Below are positions 22,596 to 32,256 of a stretch of DNA of 40,858 bases, one piece after another. How positions within the stretch are numbered: position 1 is the first letter of the stretch; every line of letters starts with the position of its first letter. The translations under genes and the position numbers were made by a program. Source of the DNA: an uncultured Prevotellaceae bacterium (GTDB taxonomy: Bacteria; Bacteroidota; Bacteroidia; Bacteroidales; Bacteroidaceae); the NCBI GenBank assembly GCA_949295905.1, contig CASFNA010000018.1, forward strand, positions 1 to 40,858, in the 5' to 3' direction. The notes under the pieces are model-generated. The model searched no databases. It was not told the DNA's origin and saw only the letters and a list, made by a program, of their open reading frames with translations.

Positions 22596-25500
22596 ATGAA
22601 ACTTAACAAATATATTCTGTCGTTGCTGGCGGCTGCCGGATGTGCCGTCGGCGTGGCCGCGATAACCGACGGACGCACAGGCGACAAGCAGGAGAAAGTG
22701 AAGCCGGAAACGGCTCTGCCTACGAAGGTTGACACGCAGCGGTCGGCCTATCCGCGGTTCAGCCTTGAAGGCTCGGAGGACGGCGTACCCTACGGGCTCC
22801 GCCTGACGGGGGTCAATGACAAAGAAGTGTCCCTTGCCTGGCTGACACCCGAGAAGACTGACGGCTACTGGGAAGACTTCGAAGGGCATGACGACTTTGT
22901 AATCAACTCTCCGGGCAGCATAGGGTGGCAGTATATCGATGCCGATAATGCCTTTACGTATACGTGGCAGGCCTGCACCTTCCCCAACATGGGGCAGAAG
23001 ATGGCGTTCATCGTGATGAACCCGTCGCAGACTTCGCCCGCGACCGACAGCAACCCGAACTACAAGCCGTATTCGGGCGACAAGATGCTGGTGGACTTCT
23101 GCGCCGCCGACGTTCCTAACAATGACTATATAATATCGCCTGTATTGAATTTTGCGAGCGACTTCAAGGTCAGCTTCATGGCGCGCAGCTATTCGTCTAC
23201 GTATGCGCTTGAGCGTGTCCGCGTAGGTTATTCAACCACAGGCATAAGCCCGTCCAACTTCATTTGGGTGAACGATGGCGACTACATGGAGCTGCCTGCC
23301 GAGTGGAATCTGTACGAGTTTGACATTCCGAGGGAGGCCAGGTACGTTACAATAAACTGTGTCTCCGACGACGCGTTCATGCTGCTCATTGATGACATTT
23401 TCATCGGTACCAACGAGGTGCGTCCCGGAGTGAAGCCCATGAGGGCGCCTGCTGCGGGAGCCAGGCTTACGGGCTTTAACGTGTACAGGAACGGCACTAA
23501 AGTAAATTCAGCACCGGTAACGCAGGTGAGATATACCGATACGGTGGACGACTACGGCACATATGACTATACGGTGACGGCCGTTTACTCTGACAATACG
23601 GAGTCTGAACAGTCAGAACCGTTGACGGTTGAGGTGCCGGACATTAGGCTCCTGCCGTTTGAAGACGATTTCGAGACATGGACTTTGGCCGCCGACAAAT
23701 GGAGCACGGTCAACCACGACTCTTACACGGACAGCAATTGGGGCATTGATTACTATGCGAAGGGCCTTGTAGACCCGTGCGCCACGTTCAGGTATTCGTC
23801 GTTGAGGAATTACAACCAGTCGCTCATGACGCGCGAACTGAACACAGCCAATGTCAAAGGTACTTACCTGCGCTTCAACCTGAAACTGCAGCATGAACGT
23901 AAGGTGAATACAGATTACCTTACGGTAGAGGTCACGAGCGACGGCGGAAAGACGTGGAAGGAAGTGGCACAGTTTGACAACACACAAGGCGAATTTGACT
24001 GGAAAGTATGCCAGTACAACATCGGCCAGTACCTTGACGGCAACCTCTTCAGGGTGCGTTTCCGCGCACACGGCGTAGAGGCTACGTACATAGACTATTG
24101 GTTTGTTGACGATGTGAAGGTTTGGACTCCGGATTGGGCTACGGCTACGCTTACCGTAATGTCTGCGGACGGCCCGGTGGCCGGATGCCCGGTGACGCTC
24201 ACGGGTAACGCCGGTGGCATCTACAATGTTACGACCGATGACCGCGGGCAGGCCGTTATCGGCGAAATAGAGGACGATACGTACAACGTGTCAATAGTAA
24301 ACGACAGGTATAATGTATACAACGGGACATGGACGGTAAGCAAGGACGGTACAAATGAGTTTACCGCACAGCTTACAAGACCCGTCATTACGTTGTCGGA
24401 AACAGATGTTACGGCCGACATGGCGGCTGAAAGCAACGTCGCCAGGACTGTGACTTTGGGCAACGAAGGTGACGGGCCGATGGTTTGGTATCTGAACACA
24501 AAGCCAGAAGCAGGCAAAGGCGATGCGTCTAACCTTTGGGACATACAAAGTACGTTCAATGTGTCGGGCGACCTTCAGTCGTGCATTGCATTTGACGGTG
24601 AGAACTATTATACCAGCTCGTTTACAGAGCTCGGCGAGTTCTGGAAATATGACAAGGACGGAAAGCTGCTCGAACGTTTCCGTCTGCCTGACATGTATTT
24701 TCCCGTTTACGACCTTACTTTTGACGGGCGTTATTTCTATGGAGGCGATGGTAGCAACCGTGTGTTCAAGTTTGACTTCTATAACAGGCGTGTGGCCGAC
24801 ATCATTACAGTGGCTGAAGAGCCGGGCTTGGAGATAACGCACTGTTGTTACGACCCCGACATGGGCGGCCTTTGGATAGGAGGCTGGAATACGTTGGGAC
24901 TTATCGGCATGGATGGAAAAGTCCTTTCGCGCATCATGCCGTTCGACGCTTCGACAACGCTTGCCGTCATAGGTTCTGCTTATGACAACGTTTCGCCGGG
25001 TGGCCCATACCTTTGGCTTGCCGACGGACAGTCGTCTGAAAACATGATTGACTACGTCACGATATACCAGTACAATATTAACTCTGGCAAGTTGACGGGC
25101 GTCAAGCATACAGTGACGGATGTTCCGGGTTACAAAATCGGTGATGCGTCGATTGGAGTGAACAGTCTTGGTGGCTTGTCTACATCGTTCGACATCAAGG
25201 ATGGTACGCTTACACTTACGGGTGTGCTGCAGCAGTCGCCGTCATTGGTATTCAATTATACTTTGTGCGAGGTTGACCAATGGGTTTCCATGTCACCTAA
25301 GCATGGTACAGTGTTACCGGGTGAGAATCAGGATATAACGTTTAGCTTCAATTCCGTTGACACCAAGAACGGGGACAAGCTGGCAACAGAAGCGGAAATA
25401 CTGACGCTTCCCGAGCTTGGCCGACAGTTGTTGAACGTTAATATGAATGTGAATGCAGACGCAGCTGCACCGAGACCGGTCGAGGTCAAGGCCGAACCGG

Positions 25501-28500
25501 GCACAGCTACGGTAAAACTTAGCTGGAAACCGGGCGATGACAGCCGTGCGCCTTCAAGCTACAACGTTTACCGTGATGGCCGGAAGGTTAATACGGAAGC
25601 CGTTGCCGGAACTGAATTTACCGATGATAAGCTTGTTTATGGAGAGTATAGTTACAAGGTGACAGCCGTTTACGACGGTGGTGTTGAGTCTCTTCCGTCA
25701 GACTCTGTGGCGGCTTTTGTAAAGCAGGGTGCGCAATATTATGCTCCCATAGAGCCAGCCGCTACAGTTACAGACAATAAGAATGTTAGCCTTGCGTGGA
25801 AGTCTCCGCTTGCCCATGCAGGCGAGGCGGCCACCGCATCATGGTCTACAGGAGTACATGTAGACCAGCTCGGCATGACGGAAGGCGGTTATTTCTATGC
25901 CGCGTCGGTATGGGAACCTGAAGACCTCGTACCTTATCGCAACAAGCAAATAGCGTCGGTTTCCGTGCAGCTTGTCAATCCTTGCAGCTATCTTGCCCTG
26001 CATATAATAAAAGACGGTGAGACAATCTACCGCAAGACGTACAGCGACAACATTGTGTATGATGGTACGTATACCGACATTACAGTTGACGAGCCGTTGT
26101 CAATCGAGCCTGGTGCCACTTATTATTTTGCGATACAGATAATGAATGCCAGTGGTATCATGCCTTTGGCTATGGATGACAGTCCGGCTGTAAACGGTAA
26201 GGGTAACGCTCTGTCGATGGATGGAGAGACGTGGTTCCCTGCTTCTTACCAAGGCATTTCCGGCAACTTTAACATCAATGTGAATTTCGGTGCGGCAGAA
26301 GCAACGGCCGAACAGGAGCCATCAGGCTACAATGTCTACCGTGACGGTGACAAACTTAATGCCGAGCCGATAACGTCTACCGGTTATATGGATGCCGTTG
26401 ACGAGGGTGGACGTCATGAGTATGCCATTACCTCGGTGTATGCAGACGGTGGAGAGTCAGCGCAGAGCGAGCCTGTAAGCATCGATATAATATCCATAGA
26501 CGGACGTTACGCTCCGTCGGCTATCGACGTGAATGTGCAGATTAACCGTGATGTGACCTTGCGTTGGGATTATCCTACGTCGGAAGTTCCGGCTTTCAAG
26601 GCGGACATAACAACTCGTCCCGTCACAGTTGACAAGAATATGCCTGAATATTTCAATTCTTTTGTCGGTCATGACGAAGGTGTTGAGATGGGTGTTGCGT
26701 CTGACAATAACTTTATTTACACTTCCACATATTCGAAAGACGGACGTGTGAACAAGTATTCAATGGCAGGAGAGTTCATTGAGAGCTTTGACATTGAGGG
26801 TGTCGAGGGTATCAGGAACATTGTTTACGATGGTGAGAACTTCTATGTAGGTGACTATAGTACAAGCATTTACAAGGTTGACATGAATACGCACACAGTG
26901 CTTGAAACCTTGTCGATATCCGAATTCTCCCGCCATTTGGCGTATATTCCCGAGCTTGACGGTGGAAACGGCGGTTTCGAGGTCGGCGATTGGGAGACCA
27001 GCATCTATGTCAGGAAGGACGGAAGCAAGATTGGCACAGGCCCGACTTTGCTTGGAGCGAGCGGTACGGCATATCATGACGGTCTGCTGTATGCCTTCGA
27101 GCAGGGTGGTGACAATACCCGTACCATAGACATTTATGACTTCGCCACATCGAATAGGGTTGGCAGTATCGATGTTACCGCTTATTCCGAGTTGACCGAC
27201 ATATCGACGGCAACAGCCGGAGGCATGTCTGTAATAAGCCGTCCTGACGGTTCTAAGTTGCTCGCTATGGCGTTGCAGCGTAGCGACGCTAACACAAGAT
27301 TCGTGTTCGTAGAGCTTGAAAGTGTCAGTGGTGTGGCAGGCTATAATGTCTATCGCAACGGCGAGAAGTTGAATGAAGAACCTTTGGAGCGCCGTTATTT
27401 CGAGGAGAGCATCGACACGGAGGGTACATACCAGTATGGTGTGGAGACTGTATATATTGACGGAAGCGTGTCTGAACAGCGTGCCGTGGCTGATGTCCAA
27501 ATACAGTCCAAGGGCACAGCCAAGGTGCCTGCTGACGTTAAGGCCGTACAGTCTACTTACGGATACAATGTACTTCTGTCGTTTGTTGACCCGGATATGA
27601 ACGAAGGCGCGGTTATGGCGGAAAGTTTTGAGGCAGCCGAAGGGCAAGCTCCGGTAAGCGTTGACGGCTGGACCAACAGCGGCAATGCTTGGACTGTGAC
27701 CGCCGATTACGCATATGACGGTGCCAAGTCTATGATTGCAGACGAAGGGAGCGAGGCAACAATGATAATTCCTACGGATGGAATATCATATTTGAAGATG
27801 GCTGTACGCAATGCCGACGACCACAACGGCCACGGTTCCGTGAGCCTGCTGCGTTCTATCGGGGGCATACATGATGCCGACTTCATACAGATGGGTACGT
27901 TCCAGACAAACGAGGCATGGACGGAAATAGAGGCTGAAATACCTGCCGGTACGGCATACATCGCGATAAGGAAAGCCGCCGGTGTGGCAGGACAGCTTGT
28001 CGATGCCGTGCGTCTGTATGCGGAGAAGACAGAGACTGACGTATATGCTTACGACATATACCGCAATGGCGAGCAAATCAACGGTGAGCCGGTGCAGGGT
28101 ATAAGCTACATCGACCGCAACCTCTTGCCCGGACATTATGACTACCAGGTACGCCTTATCACAAAGTCGGCGGCAGTCAGCGAGCTGTCAGAGACCGTAA
28201 GCATAGACCTTGACTATGACAACGGAGGCCTTGCGCCGACAGGACTAACCGCCGGATATGACGCTGACGGCAACGTCAGGCTTGACTGGCAGTTCCCAGC
28301 GTTGGGCGAGCCGATATACTTGCGTTGGCACGACGGCAACAGTTATGACGCAGGAGGCTTGTCAAGCGGAGGCGCGTTCTTTGCCGGAGCACGCTGGTAT
28401 GCGTCAGACCTGAAGGACTATGAGCGGCTGGCTTTGACCGACGTAGAGTTTTACATCAACCAGATTCCCGATGCGCTGTTCGTCCTTGTATATGAGGGCA

Positions 28501-29330
28501 ACACCCTTGTGCGCCAGCAGTACGTGCCTACGATGCGCCAGTATTCGTTCAACAACGTGAAACTTGACGAGCCCCTTGACATCGACACGTCGAAAGACCT
28601 GCTCGTTGCCGTTTACATTGAGCACAACGAGATAACGGCTCCGCTCGGCTACGACAAGGGACCTGCCAATAACGGTCGCGGCAACCTGTACTCCAACGAC
28701 GGCAAGTCATGGAGCCTATTGAGCGATTCGGAGACAGGCATCGACGCCAACTGGAACATATCCATAGGCCTTAGCCCGTACTCAAACACTCCGCTCGAGC
28801 CTGCAAAAGCAAATAGCGCATCACGCAAGACGTTCGCACCGAAAGTGCAGACGGGTGAGGTCAAGCTCGTGTCAGTGCCTGTCGGAGCAGATGCTACGTC
28901 ACAGAAAAACGCGTTCTTGGGCTACAACGTGTACCGCAACCGCGAGCGTCTGAACGGCGACATGGTTAAGGAAACGTCGTACATAGACGACACGCCGGCC
29001 GACAACAAGTATCTTGAATACCAGGTTTCGGCGGTGTATTCAGCTTCAGGCGAGAAGTATTCCGCACCCGTCACGCTCACCGCTACGGGCGTGGACGGCG
29101 TTGAAAGCTACAGCGGACTGCGCGTAGCTGTAGAAGGCGGGGACATACATGTGTACGGCATTGCAAGCGGAGCGCTTGTCACATTGTATGACACAAATGG
29201 TGTCTTGATATACAAAGGCACGGCACGCAGCACGGGTGACTGCGTAATTCCGGGTACCGGCATACCTACCGGCAATTACATTGTCAAGGCTGACGGTGCT
29301 GCCGTGAAGTTCGCCAAGTCTGACAAGTAA
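22596..29330 (+). CDS. Giant multidomain surface protein with T9SS C-terminal signal
   Basis: A 2244-residue exported protein. The start is the ATG at 22596, which opens a signal peptide (MKLNKYILSLLAAAGCAVGVAA). Domains in order: a jelly-roll choice-of-anchor J domain (about 85-255); FN3-like module 1 near 292; a second jelly-roll domain (about 350-510); a carboxypeptidase-like beta domain (about 515-580); a beta-propeller-like stretch (about 660-890); FN3-like modules near 987 and 1244; a second propeller-like stretch (about 1365-1578); further modules near 1581, 1816 and 2108. Six FN3-like modules share the phrase GYNVYR(D/N)G..(L/V)N. The last 75 residues resemble a T9SS sorting domain, though the end (KFAKSDK) is less typical. 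It is probably a surface adhesin or glycan/protein-binding scaffold; no catalytic motif was seen. Confidence 0.88.
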   Translation: MKLNKYILSLLAAAGCAVGVAAITDGRTGDKQEKVKPETALPTKVDTQRSAYPRFSLEGSEDGVPYGLRLTGVNDKEVSLAWLTPEKTDGYWEDFEGHDDFVINSPGSIGWQYIDADNAFTYTWQACTFPNMGQKMAFIVMNPSQTSPATDSNPNYKPYSGDKMLVDFCAADVPNNDYIISPVLNFASDFKVSFMARSYSSTYALERVRVGYSTTGISPSNFIWVNDGDYMELPAEWNLYEFDIPREARYVTINCVSDDAFMLLIDDIFIGTNEVRPGVKPMRAPAAGARLTGFNVYRNGTKVNSAPVTQVRYTDTVDDYGTYDYTVTAVYSDNTESEQSEPLTVEVPDIRLLPFEDDFETWTLAADKWSTVNHDSYTDSNWGIDYYAKGLVDPCATFRYSSLRNYNQSLMTRELNTANVKGTYLRFNLKLQHERKVNTDYLTVEVTSDGGKTWKEVAQFDNTQGEFDWKVCQYNIGQYLDGNLFRVRFRAHGVEATYIDYWFVDDVKVWTPDWATATLTVMSADGPVAGCPVTLTGNAGGIYNVTTDDRGQAVIGEIEDDTYNVSIVNDRYNVYNGTWTVSKDGTNEFTAQLTRPVITLSETDVTADMAAESNVARTVTLGNEGDGPMVWYLNTKPEAGKGDASNLWDIQSTFNVSGDLQSCIAFDGENYYTSSFTELGEFWKYDKDGKLLERFRLPDMYFPVYDLTFDGRYFYGGDGSNRVFKFDFYNRRVADIITVAEEPGLEITHCCYDPDMGGLWIGGWNTLGLIGMDGKVLSRIMPFDASTTLAVIGSAYDNVSPGGPYLWLADGQSSENMIDYVTIYQYNINSGKLTGVKHTVTDVPGYKIGDASIGVNSLGGLSTSFDIKDGTLTLTGVLQQSPSLVFNYTLCEVDQWVSMSPKHGTVLPGENQDITFSFNSVDTKNGDKLATEAEILTLPELGRQLLNVNMNVNADAAAPRPVEVKAEPGTATVKLSWKPGDDSRAPSSYNVYRDGRKVNTEAVAGTEFTDDKLVYGEYSYKVTAVYDGGVESLPSDSVAAFVKQGAQYYAPIEPAATVTDNKNVSLAWKSPLAHAGEAATASWSTGVHVDQLGMTEGGYFYAASVWEPEDLVPYRNKQIASVSVQLVNPCSYLALHIIKDGETIYRKTYSDNIVYDGTYTDITVDEPLSIEPGATYYFAIQIMNASGIMPLAMDDSPAVNGKGNALSMDGETWFPASYQGISGNFNINVNFGAAEATAEQEPSGYNVYRDGDKLNAEPITSTGYMDAVDEGGRHEYAITSVYADGGESAQSEPVSIDIISIDGRYAPSAIDVNVQINRDVTLRWDYPTSEVPAFKADITTRPVTVDKNMPEYFNSFVGHDEGVEMGVASDNNFIYTSTYSKDGRVNKYSMAGEFIESFDIEGVEGIRNIVYDGENFYVGDYSTSIYKVDMNTHTVLETLSISEFSRHLAYIPELDGGNGGFEVGDWETSIYVRKDGSKIGTGPTLLGASGTAYHDGLLYAFEQGGDNTRTIDIYDFATSNRVGSIDVTAYSELTDISTATAGGMSVISRPDGSKLLAMALQRSDANTRFVFVELESVSGVAGYNVYRNGEKLNEEPLERRYFEESIDTEGTYQYGVETVYIDGSVSEQRAVADVQIQSKGTAKVPADVKAVQSTYGYNVLLSFVDPDMNEGAVMAESFEAAEGQAPVSVDGWTNSGNAWTVTADYAYDGAKSMIADEGSEATMIIPTDGISYLKMAVRNADDHNGHGSVSLLRSIGGIHDADFIQMGTFQTNEAWTEIEAEIPAGTAYIAIRKAAGVAGQLVDAVRLYAEKTETDVYAYDIYRNGEQINGEPVQGISYIDRNLLPGHYDYQVRLITKSAAVSELSETVSIDLDYDNGGLAPTGLTAGYDADGNVRLDWQFPALGEPIYLRWHDGNSYDAGGLSSGGAFFAGARWYASDLKDYERLALTDVEFYINQIPDALFVLVYEGNTLVRQQYVPTMRQYSFNNVKLDEPLDIDTSKDLLVAVYIEHNEITAPLGYDKGPANNGRGNLYSNDGKSWSLLSDSETGIDANWNISIGLSPYSNTPLEPAKANSASRKTFAPKVQTGEVKLVSVPVGADATSQKNAFLGYNVYRNRERLNGDMVKETSYIDDTPADNKYLEYQVSAVYSASGEKYSAPVTLTATGVDGVESYSGLRVAVEGGDIHVYGIASGALVTLYDTNGVLIYKGTARSTGDCVIPGTGIPTGNYIVKADGAAVKFAKSDK

Positions 29331-29380
29331 CAACGGGCATGCCCGCCGCAGGCATGCGGTAGGTACGCCATACACACATT

Positions 29381-29430
29381 CCGCCCCTGCGTCATCAAGT
29401 TTCATGCCTGGACGCAGGGGCGGATTTTTT
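29381..29430 (+). terminator. Terminator after the giant surface protein
   Basis: A perfect 13-bp GC-rich stem (CCGCCCCTGCGTC at 29381-29393 with its complement at 29411-29423) followed by ATTTTTT. Confidence 0.9.
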
Positions 29431-29443
29431 CATGCAGACAGCA

Positions 29444-29553
29444 AAATGCGGCATATTGTTCGCTAAAAGGCCGCATATCGCAGCCTGAAATGCCGTCTTT
29501 TGCAGCCTGAAAGACCGTCTTTTGTAACCCAAAAGGCAATATGCGTGTAAGTT
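29444..29553. repeat. 22-bp-phased repeat array E (5 units)
   Basis: Cores begin at 29444, 29466, 29488, 29510 and 29532, every step exactly 22 bp. The best are AAATGCCGTCTTTTG (29488) and AAAGACCGTCTTTTG (29510); the first and last are weaker. It follows the terminator of the giant gene. Confidence 0.88.
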
Positions 29554-30010
29554 ATTGGAAAAAAGCCATTTACAGAGTTTGTGCATATTGTACTGCCGAC
29601 GGTGGTCTAAAGCGGCGTACATGCCAAATGTTTATGCAATGTAAAATTCGGACTGAGAATGTTTTTTCACAAATATTTGAACGGGGCCTTATTGGAAACA
29701 ACGAGCTTCCGCTGACTTTTAGTCCTGAATACTGTTCTGTTAAGATACAATAGTGCCTTTAGTTTTGAAAGAACATTTATATCAATTTTTTGTACATGCC
29801 TCTTCCATGCGTAAGGATATAATTAAGTGTGAGTTCGGTATAACTGTTATTTTTCACAAACTGCGAAAATGCCTTTATAGGGATATGATGAATTATGTCC
29901 CTATTAAGGATGTTCTTCTTATGCCGAACTTACTTTAAGTTATAGTTTAAATCAGTTGTTAAGCAATTTGAAAATTAAAGGTTGCATTTGTTGTACCATA
30001 TCGGATTTTG
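29554..30010. other. AT-rich gene-free stretch between convergent genes
   Basis: About 450 bp after array E hold no convincing gene. Open frames of 60-70 codons exist on the plus strand but show no start context, motif or codon bias, and one crosses the inverted GTGAGTTCGG-type repeat pair at 29829-29933. The region is more AT-rich than its surroundings. Confidence 0.6.
29829..29933. repeat. Inverted pair of GTGAGTTCGG-type repeats
   Basis: GTGAGTTCGGTATAA (29829-29843) faces GTAAGTTCGGCATAA on the minus strand (29933-29919). Between them is a smaller inverted repeat (TAGGGATAT...ATGTCCCTA, about 29878-29904). The outer unit matches 14 of 15 bases exactly with the sequence at 13139-13153 in reverse. 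Confidence 0.6.
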
Positions 30011-30547
30011 TCAGATTATGCAATCCATTGTAAAGTCGTTGACATCGGTTGGTATGGTCTCTTGCTTTTGGAAGTCGAAGCACACGCCGATTTTGTATGC
30101 GCGCGTGGCTTTAGGCAGGAAGCGGTCGTAGTAGCCCTTGCCGCGGCCGAGGCGGTGCCCGTATGGGTCGAAGGCCATGCCCGGCACTACAGCAACGTCT
30201 ATGTCCTCATAGTTGGTATATGTTTCGCCCGTAGGTTCCATTATCCCGTAATGTCCGGGAGTAAGGTCGTCGGGGGTTCCGTAAACGCGTATTTCCATGT
30301 TCTCGCCGTCAACGACCCGTGGCAGGAGTACCGTCTTGCCTGATGCTATAAGCTGTTCTACGGCATGGTGGGTGTTGACTTCGTCAGGCAGCGAGTAATA
30401 CATCAGTATGGTTTTGGAGCTGACTATTTTCGGGTGGGAGAGAAGCCGTGATATGATTGGAAGCGACAATTCTTCCAACTCTTTGTCGGAGAATTGCCGC
30501 TTCGTCTCCCTTATTTGTTTGCGCAATGTGCGTTTGTCTTGGTTCAT
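30011..30547 (-). CDS. 5-formyltetrahydrofolate cyclo-ligase
   Basis: This enzyme converts 5-formyl-THF to 5,10-methenyl-THF with ATP in one-carbon metabolism. The 178-residue length is typical. Motifs: a basic N terminus KRTLRKQIRETKRQ, MYYSLPDEVNT near residue 50, PGHYGIMEP, VVPGMAFDPYGHRLGRGKGYYDRFL (about 120-144; nucleotide and folate loop). The ATG overlaps the stop of the S41 peptidase gene by 4 nt (ATGA), so it is the last gene of the deaminase-peptidase-cyclo-ligase operon. Confidence 0.95.
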   Translation of the reverse strand: MNQDKRTLRKQIRETKRQFSDKELEELSLPIISRLLSHPKIVSSKTILMYYSLPDEVNTHHAVEQLIASGKTVLLPRVVDGENMEIRVYGTPDDLTPGHYGIMEPTGETYTNYEDIDVAVVPGMAFDPYGHRLGRGKGYYDRFLPKATRAYKIGVCFDFQKQETIPTDVNDFTMDCII

Positions 30548-32256
30548 GTGAGTGTGATGTAGCTCGTCTTTATGCTTGGAATGCGTGCTTCACCTGCCCT
30601 TGCCGTCCTTCCGTCTTTCTTTTCAGGTTTGCTTTCAGGTTTCTTTGGGAATGCTTCTTCTCGTTCGAATACTCCCAAAGCCGCTTTTATTACGTTGTCG
30701 TCAAGGTTTAGATATTCAATCCAGTCCTCCTCGTCCATTATGTTGTAGATAATTCGGCTGTTGATGAATGTCTTGAGCAGGTTGTACGACTTCTTTATCA
30801 GGAGGTTGCGCCGCTTAAGGCCGTTCTTGTCGGCGTATGTGGCGAACTTGTCTACCGTGTGCTGTTTGTCGAGATATGCCGACAACTCCGGCATCGTCTC
30901 AAAGCTACTGAGCTTGGGACGGTTCTCGTCTGTATATACAAAGGCATATTGTATTATCAGTCCGCTCATGGCCGCCTGTTTGAAGTATGAAGTCATGCCG
31001 AGAGTGTCTTCCGGCACGAATATGTCAGGCGTTATTCCGCCGCCTCCGTATACGGTGCGTCCTATGCTTGTATGGTAAGCCGGGCCGGTATGCTTGATGC
31101 TGTCTTGCGAGAAGAACTCGCCGTGTTGGTATCTTACGAGCAAATCCTCGTCATAGTCTTGGTTTTCGCCTGCGGTGTAAGGCTTCTGTATGCAACGTCC
31201 TGACGGGGTATGATAGCGTGCTACGGTAAGGCGTATCATGGAGCCGTCGGGGAATTCAAGCTGTTGCTGTACAAGGCCTTTGCCGAACGAGCGGCGGCCG
31301 ATGATTGTGGCGCGGTCGTTGTCCTGCATCGCACCGGCGAAAATCTCCGACGCCGACGCCGACCCTTCGTTGATTAATACAACCAAAGGTATGTGCTGGT
31401 AGCTGCCACGCCCGTCGCTCTTATAGTTCTGACGAGGCGACTTGCGCCCTTCCGTGTACACTATAAGGCGGTTCTTGGGCAGGAATTCGTTAGCCATCTG
31501 CACGGCAGATTTCAGGTAGCCGCCGGTGTTGTCGCGCAAATCGATGATAAGATTGCTGAAGCCTTCTTGCGATAAGCTTGCAAGTGCTATGAGAAGTTCA
31601 GGATATGTGTTCTCGCCGAAGTTTTTGATTTTTATGTAACCGGTATTTTCGTCAATCATATAAGCCGCGTTGACACTCTTTTGTGGAATGTCGCCGCGGG
31701 TTATGGTGAATTGCCTTACTTCTTTTTCACCGTATCTTATGATTCCGATTTTTACTTTTGTGTCCTTCGGCCCTTTCAGGCGGCGCATCGCTTCGTCGTT
31801 GGTTACAATCTTGCCTACGAAAGGTTTGCCGTCAACACTTACAATCTTGTCGCCTGCACGTATTCCTGCTTGGTCGGCGGGGCCGTTTTTTATTACACCT
31901 TGCACATGGATGGTGTCCTTTCGGATGACGAATTCTATACCTACACCGGAGAAAGAACCTTTAAGGTCGTCGGTGGCTTTTTGTACGTCTTTTGCGCTTA
32001 TATATACCGAATGGGGGTCAAGGTCGGCCAGGATTTGTGGTATTGCCATGTCGACAAGCGAGTCAATATTCACCTTGTCTACATATTGGTCATCGATTAT
32101 GTGCAGCAGGTTGTTTATCCTGTTGCTGCCTGAATTGATTATGTTCAGCCTGTTGCCGGAGAAGTGGTTGGCGTAGAACGTGCCTACAACTATGCCTATT
32201 ACCACGCACAACGCCATCAACAGCGGCATCAGACGGTTTGACTTATTTTGCTTCAT
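30544..32256 (-). CDS. S41 family C-terminal processing peptidase
   Basis: A 570-residue CtpA/Prc-type serine protease. The start is set at MKQNKSNRL (32256), overlapping the dCMP deaminase gene by 14 nt; an upstream ATG at 32280 is less likely. A signal anchor (about residues 9-28) places it in the periplasm. A PDZ domain covers about 92-180 (GVGIEFVIRKD, GIRAGDKIVSVDG). The protease domain has GYIKIKNFGENT, DLRDNTGGYL, INEGSASASEI with the nucleophile Ser (about 301-303), and the general-base Lys326 in SFGKGLVQ. Role: cleavage of proteins at their C termini. Confidence 0.94.
   Translation of the reverse strand: MKQNKSNRLMPLLMALCVVIGIVVGTFYANHFSGNRLNIINSGSNRINNLLHIIDDQYVDKVNIDSLVDMAIPQILADLDPHSVYISAKDVQKATDDLKGSFSGVGIEFVIRKDTIHVQGVIKNGPADQAGIRAGDKIVSVDGKPFVGKIVTNDEAMRRLKGPKDTKVKIGIIRYGEKEVRQFTITRGDIPQKSVNAAYMIDENTGYIKIKNFGENTYPELLIALASLSQEGFSNLIIDLRDNTGGYLKSAVQMANEFLPKNRLIVYTEGRKSPRQNYKSDGRGSYQHIPLVVLINEGSASASEIFAGAMQDNDRATIIGRRSFGKGLVQQQLEFPDGSMIRLTVARYHTPSGRCIQKPYTAGENQDYDEDLLVRYQHGEFFSQDSIKHTGPAYHTSIGRTVYGGGGITPDIFVPEDTLGMTSYFKQAAMSGLIIQYAFVYTDENRPKLSSFETMPELSAYLDKQHTVDKFATYADKNGLKRRNLLIKKSYNLLKTFINSRIIYNIMDEEDWIEYLNLDDNVIKAALGVFEREEAFPKKPESKPEKKDGRTARAGEARIPSIKTSYITLT

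Noticed and set aside
29541-29938. Two small frames (70 and 61 codons) in the gap after array E
   Set aside because: No motif or start context; one contains the GTGAGTTCGG-type repeat.
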